This document shows positions 1 through 8,247 of a stretch of DNA of 64,000 nucleotides, in pieces. The stretch spans positions 124,001 to 188,000 of the forward strand of contig NZ_JAGGJV010000007.1 of NCBI RefSeq assembly GCF_017873135.1, in the 5' to 3' direction. Position numbers and translations under genes: made by a program. This DNA comes from Rhizobium herbae. GTDB taxonomy: Bacteria; Pseudomonadota; Alphaproteobacteria; Rhizobiales; Rhizobiaceae. Under the pieces are notes generated by a model, which had not been told where the DNA came from, did no database searches, and was given only the letters and a program-made list of their open reading frames with translations. The first letter of the stretch is position 1; the number at the start of each line of letters is the position of its first letter.

Positions 1-51
1 CGGAGCGAACGGCCCTGAAGGGAGACGGTCGCTATCGTTTGTTGGCATCAT
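1..51 (-). CDS. Possible 5' end of a downstream ABC permease gene (partial)
   Basis: An ATG at 51 (or 48) read leftward opens a frame with no stop up to the window edge, giving 17 residues that begin MMPTNDSDRLPSG. It lies directly downstream of a dipeptide-type binding protein and its stem-loop, where a permease gene is expected in such operons. No good ribosome binding site is visible and the stretch is too short for a family match, so the call rests on position only. Confidence 0.25.
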   Translation of the reverse strand, partial: MMPTNDSDRLPSGPFAP

Positions 52-66
52 GAGCGAAACGGAAGC

Positions 67-94
67 TCTGCGGCGCCGGTATCCGCGCCGCAGA
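67..94 (-). other. Intercistronic stem-loop after the binding-protein gene
   Basis: Perfect 10-bp inverted repeat TCTGCGGCGC / GCGCCGCAGA with an 8-nt loop, 15 bp beyond the binding-protein stop codon. There is no uridine run after it, so it looks more like an mRNA-stabilising or attenuating hairpin than a full terminator. Similar hairpins follow three other binding-protein genes in this window. Confidence 0.6.
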
Positions 95-109
95 AAATGC
101 AAGCCAGCG

Positions 110-1693
110 TCAGCCGAAAGTGGCTTTCGAGGCATCCATCGAGCCGTCGGGATAGATGAACAGGCCAGCCAGCGACTTGTCCATCGCGTGGATCATCACC
201 GAGGTGAACAGCGACAGGGCAGGCACCTTGTCGGCAAGCATCGGCATGGTTTCGGTCTGAAGAATGGCCTTGCGTTCTTCCAGCGTCGGCGCGCTGCGTT
301 CCTTGTCGAGGCTCGCATCGATCTCCTTGTCCACGATGCCGCAGATGCGTTTCGAGGACGAATGGAAATGCGTGCGCAGGACGAGATCCGGCTCGGGCGA
401 ACCGGTGGACCAGCCGCAATCGACCATGTGGCCGGGGCCGCCGCCCGGGCGGTCGTAGAGGCGTTCGTTCCAGGCAGCGATTTCCAGAACCGAGAGCGAC
501 ACCTGAAATCCCTGCTCCTGCAGCATGGCGGTGATGACTTCGCCATATTCCTTGGTCTTCGGGTAGAAGCCGACCGAGGTGATGTATTCGAGCGCCGGCA
601 GACCTTCGCCCTTGGGGAAGCCGGCTTCGGCCAGCAGCGCCTGGCATTTTTCAGGGCTGTATTCCGGGTAGTTCGGCAGATCGAGGTAGCCGAATTTCAC
701 CGGCGACACGTAGTTTGCCGAGGCATGGCCAGCCGAGCCGAGGATTTCGACCAGCATCGAACGGTCGATCGCGTGGCAGGCGGCCTTGCGGACCAGCGGG
801 TTGTCGAAGGGCGCCTTCGAGCAACGGAACCAGAGATACTTGTTTTCCACCGAGATGACGCTGCTGATCGCGATCTTGTCGTTGCCTTCGAGCGAGGTCA
901 CCTGCTCGGGCTCAAGACGCTCGACGATCGACGCCTGGCCGTTGAGCAGGGAGAGCATGCGCGTGGTGCTGTCGCCGACGAAATTGAAGGAGATGCCGGG
1001 GATCTTCGGAGCGCCGAGGAAGTAGTCCGGATAGGCTTCGAGGATTGTGGCGTTGCCTTCCTGCTTGCCGAACTTGAACGGCCCGGTGCCGTTCAGACGC
1101 TGCGTCAGCGGGCCTGTGGGGCCGCCGGCGATATCCTTGGCCGACATGATCGGCAGGAAGGAGGCAAGGAAGATGAAGAGATGCGCGGGATAGCCGCCTT
1201 TCGAGGTATCGACGATCACAGTGTAATCGTCCGGCGTCTCGATTGTCAGCGTTTCCGTCGGACCGGGATACCATTGCGCCGGACGATCCGGCAGGGCGCC
1301 ATATTCGAACGTCGCCTTGACGTCCTCCGCCTTGAACGGCTTGCCGTCATGGAACACGATCCCTTCGCGCAGCTTGATCTGGAGGCGGTGAGGATCGAGC
1401 AGCTTGATGTCGGTCGCCAGCTCGTAGACGACCTCGCCCGGATTATCGAGCTTCATCGGCGTGCGCGTCAGGAAGCCCATGACGAAGCCTTCGATGTTCT
1501 TCTGCGACAGCGTCGTGTGGCCGCTCGGGTCCCAGTTGCCGGTGATGTTTTCCGCCGACAGGAACACCATGGTCTTGCCCGTCTGGGCAAAGGCCGAGGA
1601 GAACAGGAAATCCGGGTTGATCTGCAGGAGACCGGCGCCGGCACCGGCCACACCGATCCCGGCGAGGAAATTGCGTCTGCTGATGTCATTCAT
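110..1693 (-). CDS. ABC transporter substrate-binding protein, peptide/nickel family 5 (SBP_bac_5)
   Basis: 527-residue periplasmic binding protein for a dipeptide/oligopeptide-type (DppA/OppA-like) importer. The N-terminus carries a Tat-type signal (SRRNFLAGIGVAGAG) with cleavage plausible after AFAQ, so it is probably exported folded. The body has family-5 hallmarks, including the LREGIVFHDGKPFKAEDVKATFE segment that follows the first lobe and a C-terminal lobe with a large central insertion. The ATG at 1693 has a good ribosome site (AAGGGAA, 6-7 nt upstream). The rest of the operon should lie leftward beyond the window. The ligand cannot be read from sequence; peptides are typical, but opines, sugars and other solutes are known for this family in rhizobia. 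Confidence 0.88.
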   Translation of the reverse strand: MNDISRRNFLAGIGVAGAGAGLLQINPDFLFSSAFAQTGKTMVFLSAENITGNWDPSGHTTLSQKNIEGFVMGFLTRTPMKLDNPGEVVYELATDIKLLDPHRLQIKLREGIVFHDGKPFKAEDVKATFEYGALPDRPAQWYPGPTETLTIETPDDYTVIVDTSKGGYPAHLFIFLASFLPIMSAKDIAGGPTGPLTQRLNGTGPFKFGKQEGNATILEAYPDYFLGAPKIPGISFNFVGDSTTRMLSLLNGQASIVERLEPEQVTSLEGNDKIAISSVISVENKYLWFRCSKAPFDNPLVRKAACHAIDRSMLVEILGSAGHASANYVSPVKFGYLDLPNYPEYSPEKCQALLAEAGFPKGEGLPALEYITSVGFYPKTKEYGEVITAMLQEQGFQVSLSVLEIAAWNERLYDRPGGGPGHMVDCGWSTGSPEPDLVLRTHFHSSSKRICGIVDKEIDASLDKERSAPTLEERKAILQTETMPMLADKVPALSLFTSVMIHAMDKSLAGLFIYPDGSMDASKATFG

Positions 1694-2083
1694 AAGCTGT
1701 TTCCCTTTTTTGTGGTTTTATGTGACTTTCTTATAAGTCCACAATATCGGGCATTTTGGGTTTTGCAATGGGCGATTTTCGACGGACCTTTCCGGCATAG
1801 GCGGAGAGCCATAATTCAGCAAAAGCCTGCTCAAACTATGCGCAGAACAACGCCATTTAGCTTTAATTTTAGGATATTTAAGCCCGCGCGCCAATCGCTC
1901 GCAGTGCGATACGACGAAGTATGTGGCATCTAGCTATTCCTTAGGCAGAACGCCGCGAGGAATATTTTCTAAAACCACAATATCACATTTCATGACATAT
2001 GCGTTGGCGGTTATCGCAAACCTGCCCACGTACGAAGAGCGGGGGTAAAGGCCTTAACAATACAGGGCAACGCATGTGAGGGA
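1694..2083. other. 390-bp intergenic region, probable promoter of the binding-protein operon
   Basis: AT-rich stretch between two leftward genes. No convincing coding frame, terminator or known RNA was found. The decamer CCACAATATC occurs twice (around 1739 and 1974), which could be a regulator site repeated across the promoter, but only two copies are seen and no regulator can be assigned. Confidence 0.5.
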
Positions 2084-2845
2084 TTACACGTAGCGGACTT
2101 CGACCCCCAGTTTATCCAATCGGCTGCGAATTCCATGCGGCATGCCGCTGTCGGTGATGATCAGATCGACCCGAGACAAGGAAAACGCCTTGGACGAGGC
2201 GCCAATATCCCATTTGCTTGAGTCCGCCACGAGGATCACCCGCCGGGCCATGCGAACCAGATTGCGCTTGGTGCGTGCGATGTCTTCCGAGACGTCGACA
2301 ACATCAAACGATTGATCGATCGCATGCGCGCTGACGAATGCCTGGTGGGCGACAAGGCCGCCCACGGCCTTGTCGGAATCCGACACGATCGTGCTGACCG
2401 TGTTGGGAAAGACCCGACCGCCAATCATGTGCACGTCCAGCCCCGGGCGATACATCAAATGTTGCGCGATGTTCATCGCGGTTGTTGCCACCACGACATT
2501 GGTGACCGGTGGCATCTGCATGGCGAGTTGTAGCAGCGTCGAGCCGCTGTCGAACACCACGGACTGATTGTCGATGATCTGGCGCGCCGCCATCTGTGCG
2601 ATACGCCTTTTGGCATCGAAATTGCGGTTCATGCGTTCTTCGAAGGCCGCCGCGGGCGAACCGGCCGGCAAGGCGATCGCACCGCCGTGCGTTTTGATCA
2701 GCTGCTTCTTTGCATCCAGAATTTCCAGGTCGGACCGGATCGTGACCTCGGAGACGCCGAAGTTTTCCGCCAGCTGGCTGGTGCGCGCCTGACCGGTTCG
2801 CTGAAGTTCCAGCATGATGTGGTGTCGCCGTTGTTCTGCAAGCAT
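2084..2845 (-). CDS. DeoR/GlpR-family transcriptional repressor
   Basis: 253-residue DeoR-type regulator using the ATG at 2845 (MLAEQRRHHIMLELQ). A longer frame to 2947 exists, but the family normally starts at this MLxxERxxxI motif and a GGGA lies about 8 nt upstream. The N-terminus is a winged helix-turn-helix (TSQLAENFGVSEVTIRSDLE) and the remainder is a DeoRC sugar-phosphate sensor domain, with the VFDSGSTLLQLAMQMP and ILVADSSKW motifs that bind phosphorylated sugars. It is divergent from the aldolase-kinase-transporter operon, and the shared intergenic region is rich in CGAAA motifs. The expected role is a local repressor released by a phosphorylated intermediate of that pathway. Confidence 0.9.
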   Translation of the reverse strand: MLAEQRRHHIMLELQRTGQARTSQLAENFGVSEVTIRSDLEILDAKKQLIKTHGGAIALPAGSPAAAFEERMNRNFDAKRRIAQMAARQIIDNQSVVFDSGSTLLQLAMQMPPVTNVVVATTAMNIAQHLMYRPGLDVHMIGGRVFPNTVSTIVSDSDKAVGGLVAHQAFVSAHAIDQSFDVVDVSEDIARTKRNLVRMARRVILVADSSKWDIGASSKAFSLSRVDLIITDSGMPHGIRSRLDKLGVEVRYV

Positions 2846-2887
2846 GTGTGATCCCGAATTGCCGTTGGAATTTCTGCCTGTGCCGAA

Positions 2888-3029
2888 CTTTCGAAAAGCG
2901 AAATCTCTGAACATCTTGCGCTCACAAATTCCCGAAATAACGGCCATCGTTTTTGAAAATTACCCGATGCGACCATAATCTTAAATCAAAACGAAAGAAA
3001 TCGAAATATTGAGTATTGTTTTACTTTCG
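2888..3029. promoter_or_regulatory. Cluster of CGAAA/TTTCG motifs, probable DeoR operators
   Basis: Six copies of CGAAA or its complement lie between the divergent genes, at 2892, 2899, 2933, 2992, 3002 and 3025. The copies at 2992 and 3002 are exactly 10 bp apart. Direct repeats of TTTCG/CGAAA are typical operators of GlpR/DeoR-family repressors. The region is AT-rich and must hold both promoters. Confidence 0.55.
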
Positions 3030-3079
3030 AGTTAGGGTCCCTCAATACCGGATCAAACATCATGAAGGGATTCCTTGTT

Positions 3080-3880
3080 ATGGGCCTCGGCACCAAAGTT
3101 CGTCTGTCACGTCTGTTCTCACATCCATCCGGGCATTTGTTCGGTGGCGCGGTCGACCATTTCGTGGGCTACGGCAACGTCCGCGAAGGCGGTCTTGCAG
3201 ACCTGCCCGGCGCTCTGGCGCGGGTGATGGCCGGGGGTCCGGACTACATCAGCATTCAGCCCGGCGCGGCGCGTCATCTGTGGCCGGCTTATGCGGGCAA
3301 GGCGGCGCTGGTCATTCAGGCGGGCTGCTTTACGCCCGACGACCGGATCCGTCAGTTGATCGCGACGCCCGAAGATGCGGTGCGCTACGGCGCCGATGCA
3401 CTGGCCGTCGCGATTCCCGTGCGTGGCGATACTGAGGGCCATTACATTCGTTGGCTTACCGATACGGTCAACGCCGCCGCCCGGTTCGAAATGCCGGTCG
3501 TTGCGCATGTTTATCCCCGCGACTATGCAAACGGCGGCAAGATCGTATTCACCCCCGACGAAATCGCCTATGCTGTGCGGATCGGCTTCGAGACCGGTGT
3601 TGACGTGATCAAGGTCGGATATACTGGCGACTTCGACTCCTTCCAGGAAACCGTTGCCACTTGCCCGGTCCCGATCGTCATTGCCGGCGGCCCGAAGACC
3701 GATACGCTTCTGGGCGCCCTGACCCAGACCTCCGAAGCGCTGCGTGCCGGTGCAAAGGGTGCCGTGGTGGGGCGCAACCTGTGGGGACACGGTGACACGA
3801 CGATGGCCGCGCGCGCATTCAAGTTCGTCATTCACGACGGTATGGCGCCGGAAAAAGCCTTGGCGGCGGCAGGCGCCTGA
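3080..3880 (+). CDS. Class I aldolase, DhnA/LsrF family
   Basis: 266-residue TIM-barrel aldolase of the DeoC/FbaB/LsrF superfamily. The chosen ATG at 3080 has AAGGGA about 9 nt upstream; an ATG at 3062 would add six residues. Visible family features are the GGPDYISIQPG strand, ADALAVAIPVRGD, the Schiff-base lysine strand GVDVIKVGYTGD, PIVIAGGPKTDT and the phosphate-binding GAKGAVVGRNLWGH loop. Enzymes of this kind cleave ketose phosphates into two shorter carbonyl compounds in the cytoplasm. It is the first gene of the operon and sits 3 bp before a PfkB kinase, so the pair probably phosphorylates and then splits the imported sugar. The substrate is unknown; 1,6- or 1-phosphates of unusual ketoses are possible. 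Confidence 0.82.
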   Translation: MGLGTKVRLSRLFSHPSGHLFGGAVDHFVGYGNVREGGLADLPGALARVMAGGPDYISIQPGAARHLWPAYAGKAALVIQAGCFTPDDRIRQLIATPEDAVRYGADALAVAIPVRGDTEGHYIRWLTDTVNAAARFEMPVVAHVYPRDYANGGKIVFTPDEIAYAVRIGFETGVDVIKVGYTGDFDSFQETVATCPVPIVIAGGPKTDTLLGALTQTSEALRAGAKGAVVGRNLWGHGDTTMAARAFKFVIHDGMAPEKALAAAGA

Positions 3881-3883
3881 CAC

Positions 3884-4822
3884 GTGACCCGCGATCTTCA
3901 GGTTCTGGGCTTCGGTGCCTTGGCGGTTGACGACATCATCTATGTCGACCGGCCGTTGAACGCCGGCAAAGGAAAGGTGACCAACCGCACGCAGGACCAC
4001 GGTGGCAATGTGGCGACGGCACTTGTTGCTGTCGCAAGGCTGGGTGGACGCGCCGGCTTCATCGGCTGGCTGAGCGATCAGCCGCTGACTGATGTCGGCG
4101 GCCGCGAGCTTGAGCGGCACGGGGTCGATATATCGTTCGCGCCGCGTCGTGCGGACGCAAGGCCAATCCGGTCGGTCATCACCGTCGGGCCCGATGGCGA
4201 CAGGTTCATCGCCTATGATGACGACGTGCCGCACGGAACCTCTGACGCGCTGGCCGATGGTATCCTTGCGCAAGCCCAGGTGCTGCTGATCGACGGCTAT
4301 GCCACACATGCCGAGATGATCGTTGCGCGTGCCCGCAAGCTGGGTCTGGCGGTGGTCGCCGATATTGAATGGACGATCGGCCCGGCAACCGAGCGTTTGA
4401 TGGATCTATCCGACCATCTGGTCCTGCCCCTGGGGTTTGCGCAGGCCAATACCGGCGAGAAGGGTGCGGCGGCGATCCTGCGCAAGCTGTGGTCGGGTGA
4501 CCGCTCCGCGGTCGTTCTAACCGATGGCAATCAGGGGGCCTACATCCGACAAAAGGACGACGCCGTCCTGTGGCACCTACCGGCCTACAAGGTCGCGGCG
4601 GTGGATACCACAGGCGCTGGGGATTGCTTTCATGGCGCCTATGCCTTTGCCCTCACGCAGGGAAAATCGCCTGTCGCCTGCGCAATTTACGCGACTGCCG
4701 CCGCGGCGATTTCGGTGACGGGGCGAGGTGGCCGCATGGCTCTGCCGGATCACGAAACGTGCCTTGCATGGATGGCAGGAGAAAATGCGCCCGTGCCCAT
4801 ACCGATTGCGCCCTTGGACTGA
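3884..4822 (+). CDS. PfkB-family carbohydrate kinase
   Basis: 312-residue ribokinase/PfkB-type sugar kinase. It starts at GTG 3884, 3 bp after the aldolase stop. The N-terminal glycine-rich motif (HGGNVATALVAVARLGG) and the C-terminal signature with the catalytic Asp and anion hole (DTTGAGDCFHGAYA) are both intact. Overall it resembles the branch that includes E. coli YihV (sulfofructose kinase), for instance the GRGGRMALPD segment near the end, but the adjacent aldolase is not YihT-like, so sulfofructose is not claimed. Translational coupling to the aldolase and the DeoR repressor support a phosphorylation-cleavage route for an imported ketose or polyol. Confidence 0.88.
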   Translation: MTRDLQVLGFGALAVDDIIYVDRPLNAGKGKVTNRTQDHGGNVATALVAVARLGGRAGFIGWLSDQPLTDVGGRELERHGVDISFAPRRADARPIRSVITVGPDGDRFIAYDDDVPHGTSDALADGILAQAQVLLIDGYATHAEMIVARARKLGLAVVADIEWTIGPATERLMDLSDHLVLPLGFAQANTGEKGAAAILRKLWSGDRSAVVLTDGNQGAYIRQKDDAVLWHLPAYKVAAVDTTGAGDCFHGAYAFALTQGKSPVACAIYATAAAAISVTGRGGRMALPDHETCLAWMAGENAPVPIPIAPLD

Positions 4823-4921
4823 AAATTCATCACCTGCTGTTGCCGATCCGAGGAGGGGCGGGCAGTACGGTGTAGGAGCAATCTGAGGGTTTGGACGCTT
4901 TGACAATAGGGAGGAAGTGAC

Positions 4922-6067
4922 GTGGCTGTTGTTGTGTTGGACAAAATTTGCAAAACTTTTGGGACAAAATTCCATGCGATCAAGGATCTTAGCCTGACGA
5001 TAAACGATGGCGAGTTTCTGATTCTCGTGGGTCCTTCGGGATGCGGGAAATCAACCGCCTTGCGCATGATCGCGGGGCTGGAGGAGATCACCAGCGGAAC
5101 CTTGAGCATTGGCGGCGAGAATGTCGAGGACCTGGCGCCGAAGGACCGGGATATCGCGATGGTCTTTCAGAACTACGCCCTATATCCGCACATGACGGTC
5201 TTCGACAACATTGCCTTCTCGATGAAACTTGCGGGGAAGAGCAAGGCCGAACGTACGAAGCGCGTCCATGAAATAGCAAAGATCCTGCAATTGCATACGC
5301 TGCTCGACAGCAAGCCGGCGGCGCTGTCTGGCGGACAACGTCAGCGCGTCGCAATGGGGCGTGCGATGGTGCGGGAACCCGCGGCCTTTCTCATGGATGA
5401 GCCTCTGTCGAACCTGGACGCCAAGCTGCGTGTGCAGATGCGCGCGGAAATAGCCAGCCTGCAACGACAACTTGGCGTGACGACGATCTACGTGACGCAT
5501 GATCAGACCGAAGCCCTGACCATGGGTGACCGGGTCGCTGTCTTGAAGGGTGGCGTTCTCCAGCAGGTCGATACGCCCAAGACCCTGTACAATCGGCCGG
5601 TCAATGCGTTCGTCGCCGGCTTTATCGGTTCGCCGTCGATGAACCTGTTCGAAGGCCGTTTGCACGATGGAAGGATCAACCTGTCGACCTTTTCGATACC
5701 GGTGCCGGCGGGCGTTTTCGAGCGCTCCCCCGGCCTGACTGCATTCGAAGGCAAGACAGTTATCTTTGGAATCCGCCCGGAAGACCTCTATGACAGCAAC
5801 CTGGCATCCGGATCTGACCACGCGACGATTCCGGCGATCGTCAAGTCGATAGAAGAATTGGGGTCCGAACTCATTGTTCATCTGGGCATCGACGCGGTTC
5901 GGATCGATTCCGGCGACCCCGATGCCGTCGAGGACCTCAGCGGCGCCGCAAATGCCGTGGCGAAGTTCGAATCCGTCAGCGCGGTCCAAGCGGGCGAACT
6001 GATCAATCTGGCCATCGATGTGGCCAAGCTGCATTTTTTCGATCCCCAGACACATCTCGCGATCTAG
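4922..6067 (+). CDS. ABC transporter ATP-binding protein, MalK/UgpC (CUT1) type
   Basis: 381-residue ATPase of a CUT1 sugar importer. Walker A (GPSGCGKS), Q-loop (VFQNYALYPHMTV), signature (LSGGQRQRVAMGRAM), Walker B (AFLMDEPLSNLD) and H-loop (YVTHDQTEA) are all complete. The C-terminal ~130 residues form the TOBE/OB regulatory fold usual for MalK-type proteins. GTG at 4922 is preceded by GGAGGAAG. Being a CUT1 ATPase, it should energise the binding protein and two permeases at 6896-10053, although an 828-bp gap separates them; no other ATPase is present in that operon. Confidence 0.92.
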   Translation: MAVVVLDKICKTFGTKFHAIKDLSLTINDGEFLILVGPSGCGKSTALRMIAGLEEITSGTLSIGGENVEDLAPKDRDIAMVFQNYALYPHMTVFDNIAFSMKLAGKSKAERTKRVHEIAKILQLHTLLDSKPAALSGGQRQRVAMGRAMVREPAAFLMDEPLSNLDAKLRVQMRAEIASLQRQLGVTTIYVTHDQTEALTMGDRVAVLKGGVLQQVDTPKTLYNRPVNAFVAGFIGSPSMNLFEGRLHDGRINLSTFSIPVPAGVFERSPGLTAFEGKTVIFGIRPEDLYDSNLASGSDHATIPAIVKSIEELGSELIVHLGIDAVRIDSGDPDAVEDLSGAANAVAKFESVSAVQAGELINLAIDVAKLHFFDPQTHLAI

Positions 6068-6895
6068 CCTGATGTGCGCTTGTTGATCTGGGCGCGGGAT
6101 CATGGTTCGGAAATGTTGTTTCAAGCTTCAGGCCCGACTGCGCGCGCTCAGAATAGACCGTTGTAAAGCTCTATTACGCAATCCCAACCGCATTATCTCG
6201 CTCAGCCGCTGAAATCGGCTGCGCGACGATCATCCTGGCTCATTGCCTCGAGCCTCTTGCTGCGGACCCGCACCGGCTGCGAGGCGGGCATTCGTTCGAC
6301 GGATAAATACCTCGACCATGCCACATTCCCGGGAAACTCGGGCAGCACCTTCGTCGGCAATAGCACAATTTAAGCGACCTCAGATTGGAGCGATTGTAAC
6401 GCGGCGGAGTTCTGTTGCGATGTGCCGATTTGCTCGCGAAGATGGAGCCCGATCAACCACTCCTATCGAACCTCGAGAAACGACAGCCCTTTGCCATTCC
6501 GAAGCTGGGGTGTACCTGCCGACCATGAGCTTCAAAGGCTTGGTCGCTGGTTCGTGAAATACAATCTTTAAGAGAAAAAAGCATCCAGTCACCTGCCCCT
6601 CGCCTTCAGGCGAGGGGGCTTTCATTTATTTTCTTTTAGACGAGGAGACTTTCATTTGTTTACGAACGTAAAGAAAAAATGCTTCGCGTGCGATGCACAA
6701 AATAGAAAAAACACTTCTGAGGGATTTCGATTTAATCGATCATAATCAGTTACTTACAGAAACAGACGACGCTCTGACGGTCCGCGGATCCATCACGATT
6801 GCAGTTCTTCGTTGACACAAACATCCCGAAAGGAACCTACTTTGATCGCGATCTTGGGAGGATCGAGCCAATTAGAGGTCCCATGGGAGGGAAAC
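6068..6895 (+). other. 828-bp gap inside the sugar transporter locus
   Basis: No convincing gene is seen. Short open frames (for example 6243-6557 on + and 6380-6625 on -) overlap each other and lack ribosome sites and recognisable products. The right part is AT-rich, contains a terminator-like hairpin (6596-6617) and a small palindrome TCGAT-TTA-ATCGA (6727-6739), and probably carries a separate promoter for the binding protein, which would allow it to be made in excess over the ATPase. Confidence 0.5.
6596..6636 (+). terminator. Rho-independent terminator-like hairpin
   Basis: Perfect 9-bp GC-rich stem CCCCTCGCC-TTCA-GGCGAGGGG (6596-6617) followed by a T-rich tract (CTTTCATTTATTTTCTTTT). 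It would end read-through from the aldolase-kinase-ATPase transcript before the binding-protein promoter. The following ~30 bp look like an imperfect copy of the same 3' flank. Confidence 0.6.
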
Positions 6896-8149
6896 ATGAA
6901 CGTCAGAAAATATCTTGCGACGATGAAGGCTGCTGCGGCTGTCTGGGCACTATGTGCTACCTGCGCCTTTGCCGAGACCAATATCGAGTTCATCCAGTGG
7001 TGGGAGCCTGAAATGCCTGCCGGTGCCCTGCGCGGCATCATGGACGATTTTGAGGCCGCAAACCCCGGCATCAAGGTCACACTTGTCAGCGGCCCCTATT
7101 CCGCCACGCACGATCAGATCGTGGTCGGCGCCGCGTCGGGAACGCTTAGCGATGTCGTCGGGCTGGACGGTGCATGGGTCAACGGACTTGCAAAGCAGGG
7201 CGCCATCGCGTCGATGGACAGCCTGATGGCTGACGCCAAGTATGATCCAAGTCAGATCGCCGACATCGTCAAGGTCAACGGACAGAGCGTCATGTTCCCG
7301 CTCGCCTCGTTTGTCTATCCGGTCTTCGTCAACCTCGATCTGGCCAAGGCTGCGGGCATCGACAAGATGCCGGCCACCCGCACTGAATTTGCCGATGCCG
7401 CGAAGAAGATGACCAATCCGGACAAGAACGAGTACGGCTGGGTGCTGCCACTCGCCCTGCAAAATCCCGGCGGCATCCAGAATGACGTGATGTCATGGGT
7501 CTGGGCCTCGGGTGCGTCGATGCTGAAGGATGGCAAGCCCGATCTGGAAAACGAAGCGGTCGTCGGTACGCTCGAATATATCAAGTCGCTGCAGGACGCC
7601 GGCGTCATCTCGCCCGGTATCTTTGCCAAGAAGGAACAGGACAAGGTCGAAGAATTCGTCAACGGCCGTGTTGGCATGATGATCGACTCGCTGGCTCACA
7701 TCAACCTGATCCGCGAGCGCAATGCCAAGCTGAATTTCGGCATCTCGGCACTGCCTGCCGTCGATGGTTATACCGGCAAGCGCGGACTGCCCTACGCCTC
7801 CTGGGGCATCGGCATCAGCGACAGCAGCGAGCACAAGGCAGAGGCCTGGAAACTCGTTGAGTATCTGATGAGCCCGGACGTGAACGGTCGCCTTGTGTCT
7901 ATCGCCAACGCCTTTCCCGGCAACGTGAAGGCCAAGCCCGACTTCTCGAAATCGGACCCGCTTTTCGAAGAAGCCTTCAAGATCTTCCAAAGCGGTCATC
8001 TGGCCAACGAATTCGTCGGACTGCCGGTCGCCGAAGACCTGATGCGCGACATGAACGTCGAAGTGCAGAAGATGTTCGACGGCCAACAGACCGCAAAAGA
8101 CGCGGCTGCCAATACGCAGAAGCAGTGGCTGGTCGAGTTCGCCAAATAA
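6896..8149 (+). CDS. Sugar ABC transporter substrate-binding protein (family 1)
   Basis: 417-residue family-1 solute-binding protein, start ATG 6896 with GGGAGGGAAAC immediately upstream; the frame extends to 6812 but lacks a site there. The signal peptide (MNVRKYLATMKAAAAVWALCATCAFA) is a standard Sec type cut before ETNIEF. The mature protein shows the alternating lobes of this class, with the VVGLDGAWVNGLAKQGAI and WGIGISDSSEHKAEAWKLVEYLMSP motifs. It delivers a sugar or sugar derivative to the two permeases that follow. A strong hairpin after the stop codon may keep its mRNA more abundant than the permease mRNA. Confidence 0.9.
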   Translation: MNVRKYLATMKAAAAVWALCATCAFAETNIEFIQWWEPEMPAGALRGIMDDFEAANPGIKVTLVSGPYSATHDQIVVGAASGTLSDVVGLDGAWVNGLAKQGAIASMDSLMADAKYDPSQIADIVKVNGQSVMFPLASFVYPVFVNLDLAKAAGIDKMPATRTEFADAAKKMTNPDKNEYGWVLPLALQNPGGIQNDVMSWVWASGASMLKDGKPDLENEAVVGTLEYIKSLQDAGVISPGIFAKKEQDKVEEFVNGRVGMMIDSLAHINLIRERNAKLNFGISALPAVDGYTGKRGLPYASWGIGISDSSEHKAEAWKLVEYLMSPDVNGRLVSIANAFPGNVKAKPDFSKSDPLFEEAFKIFQSGHLANEFVGLPVAEDLMRDMNVEVQKMFDGQQTAKDAAANTQKQWLVEFAK

Positions 8150-8164
8150 AACACAGCTGAAAAC

Positions 8165-8203
8165 GTTCTGGCAGCGCGGCGTGATGTGCCGTGCTGCCAG
8201 AAC
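8165..8203 (+). other. Intercistronic stem-loop between binding protein and permease genes
   Basis: Perfect 11-bp arms GTTCTGGCAGC / GCTGCCAGAAC (8165-8175 and 8193-8203), with a further CGGC/GCCG pairing inside. No T-run follows. It overlaps a possible GTG start at 8191, which argues for the downstream ATG 8248 as the permease start. Confidence 0.65.
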
Positions 8204-8247
8204 GCACATCCACCAATCCGTCACGACCAAGTGGAAAATCACATCCG

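Noticed and set aside
50-1933. A 627-codon open frame on the plus strand
   Set aside because: Antisense shadow of the family-5 binding protein, which has a signal peptide, a ribosome site and family motifs on the minus strand.
3884-4822. Assignment of the PfkB kinase as sulfofructose kinase (sulfoquinovose pathway)
   Set aside because: It resembles YihV in parts, but the neighbouring aldolase is not YihT-like and no sulfoquinovosidase, isomerase or sulfolactaldehyde gene is present.
6243-6557. 104-codon plus-strand frame in the 828-bp gap, and the overlapping minus frame 6380-6625
   Set aside because: Neither has a ribosome site, a recognisable motif or an operon position; they overlap each other on opposite strands.
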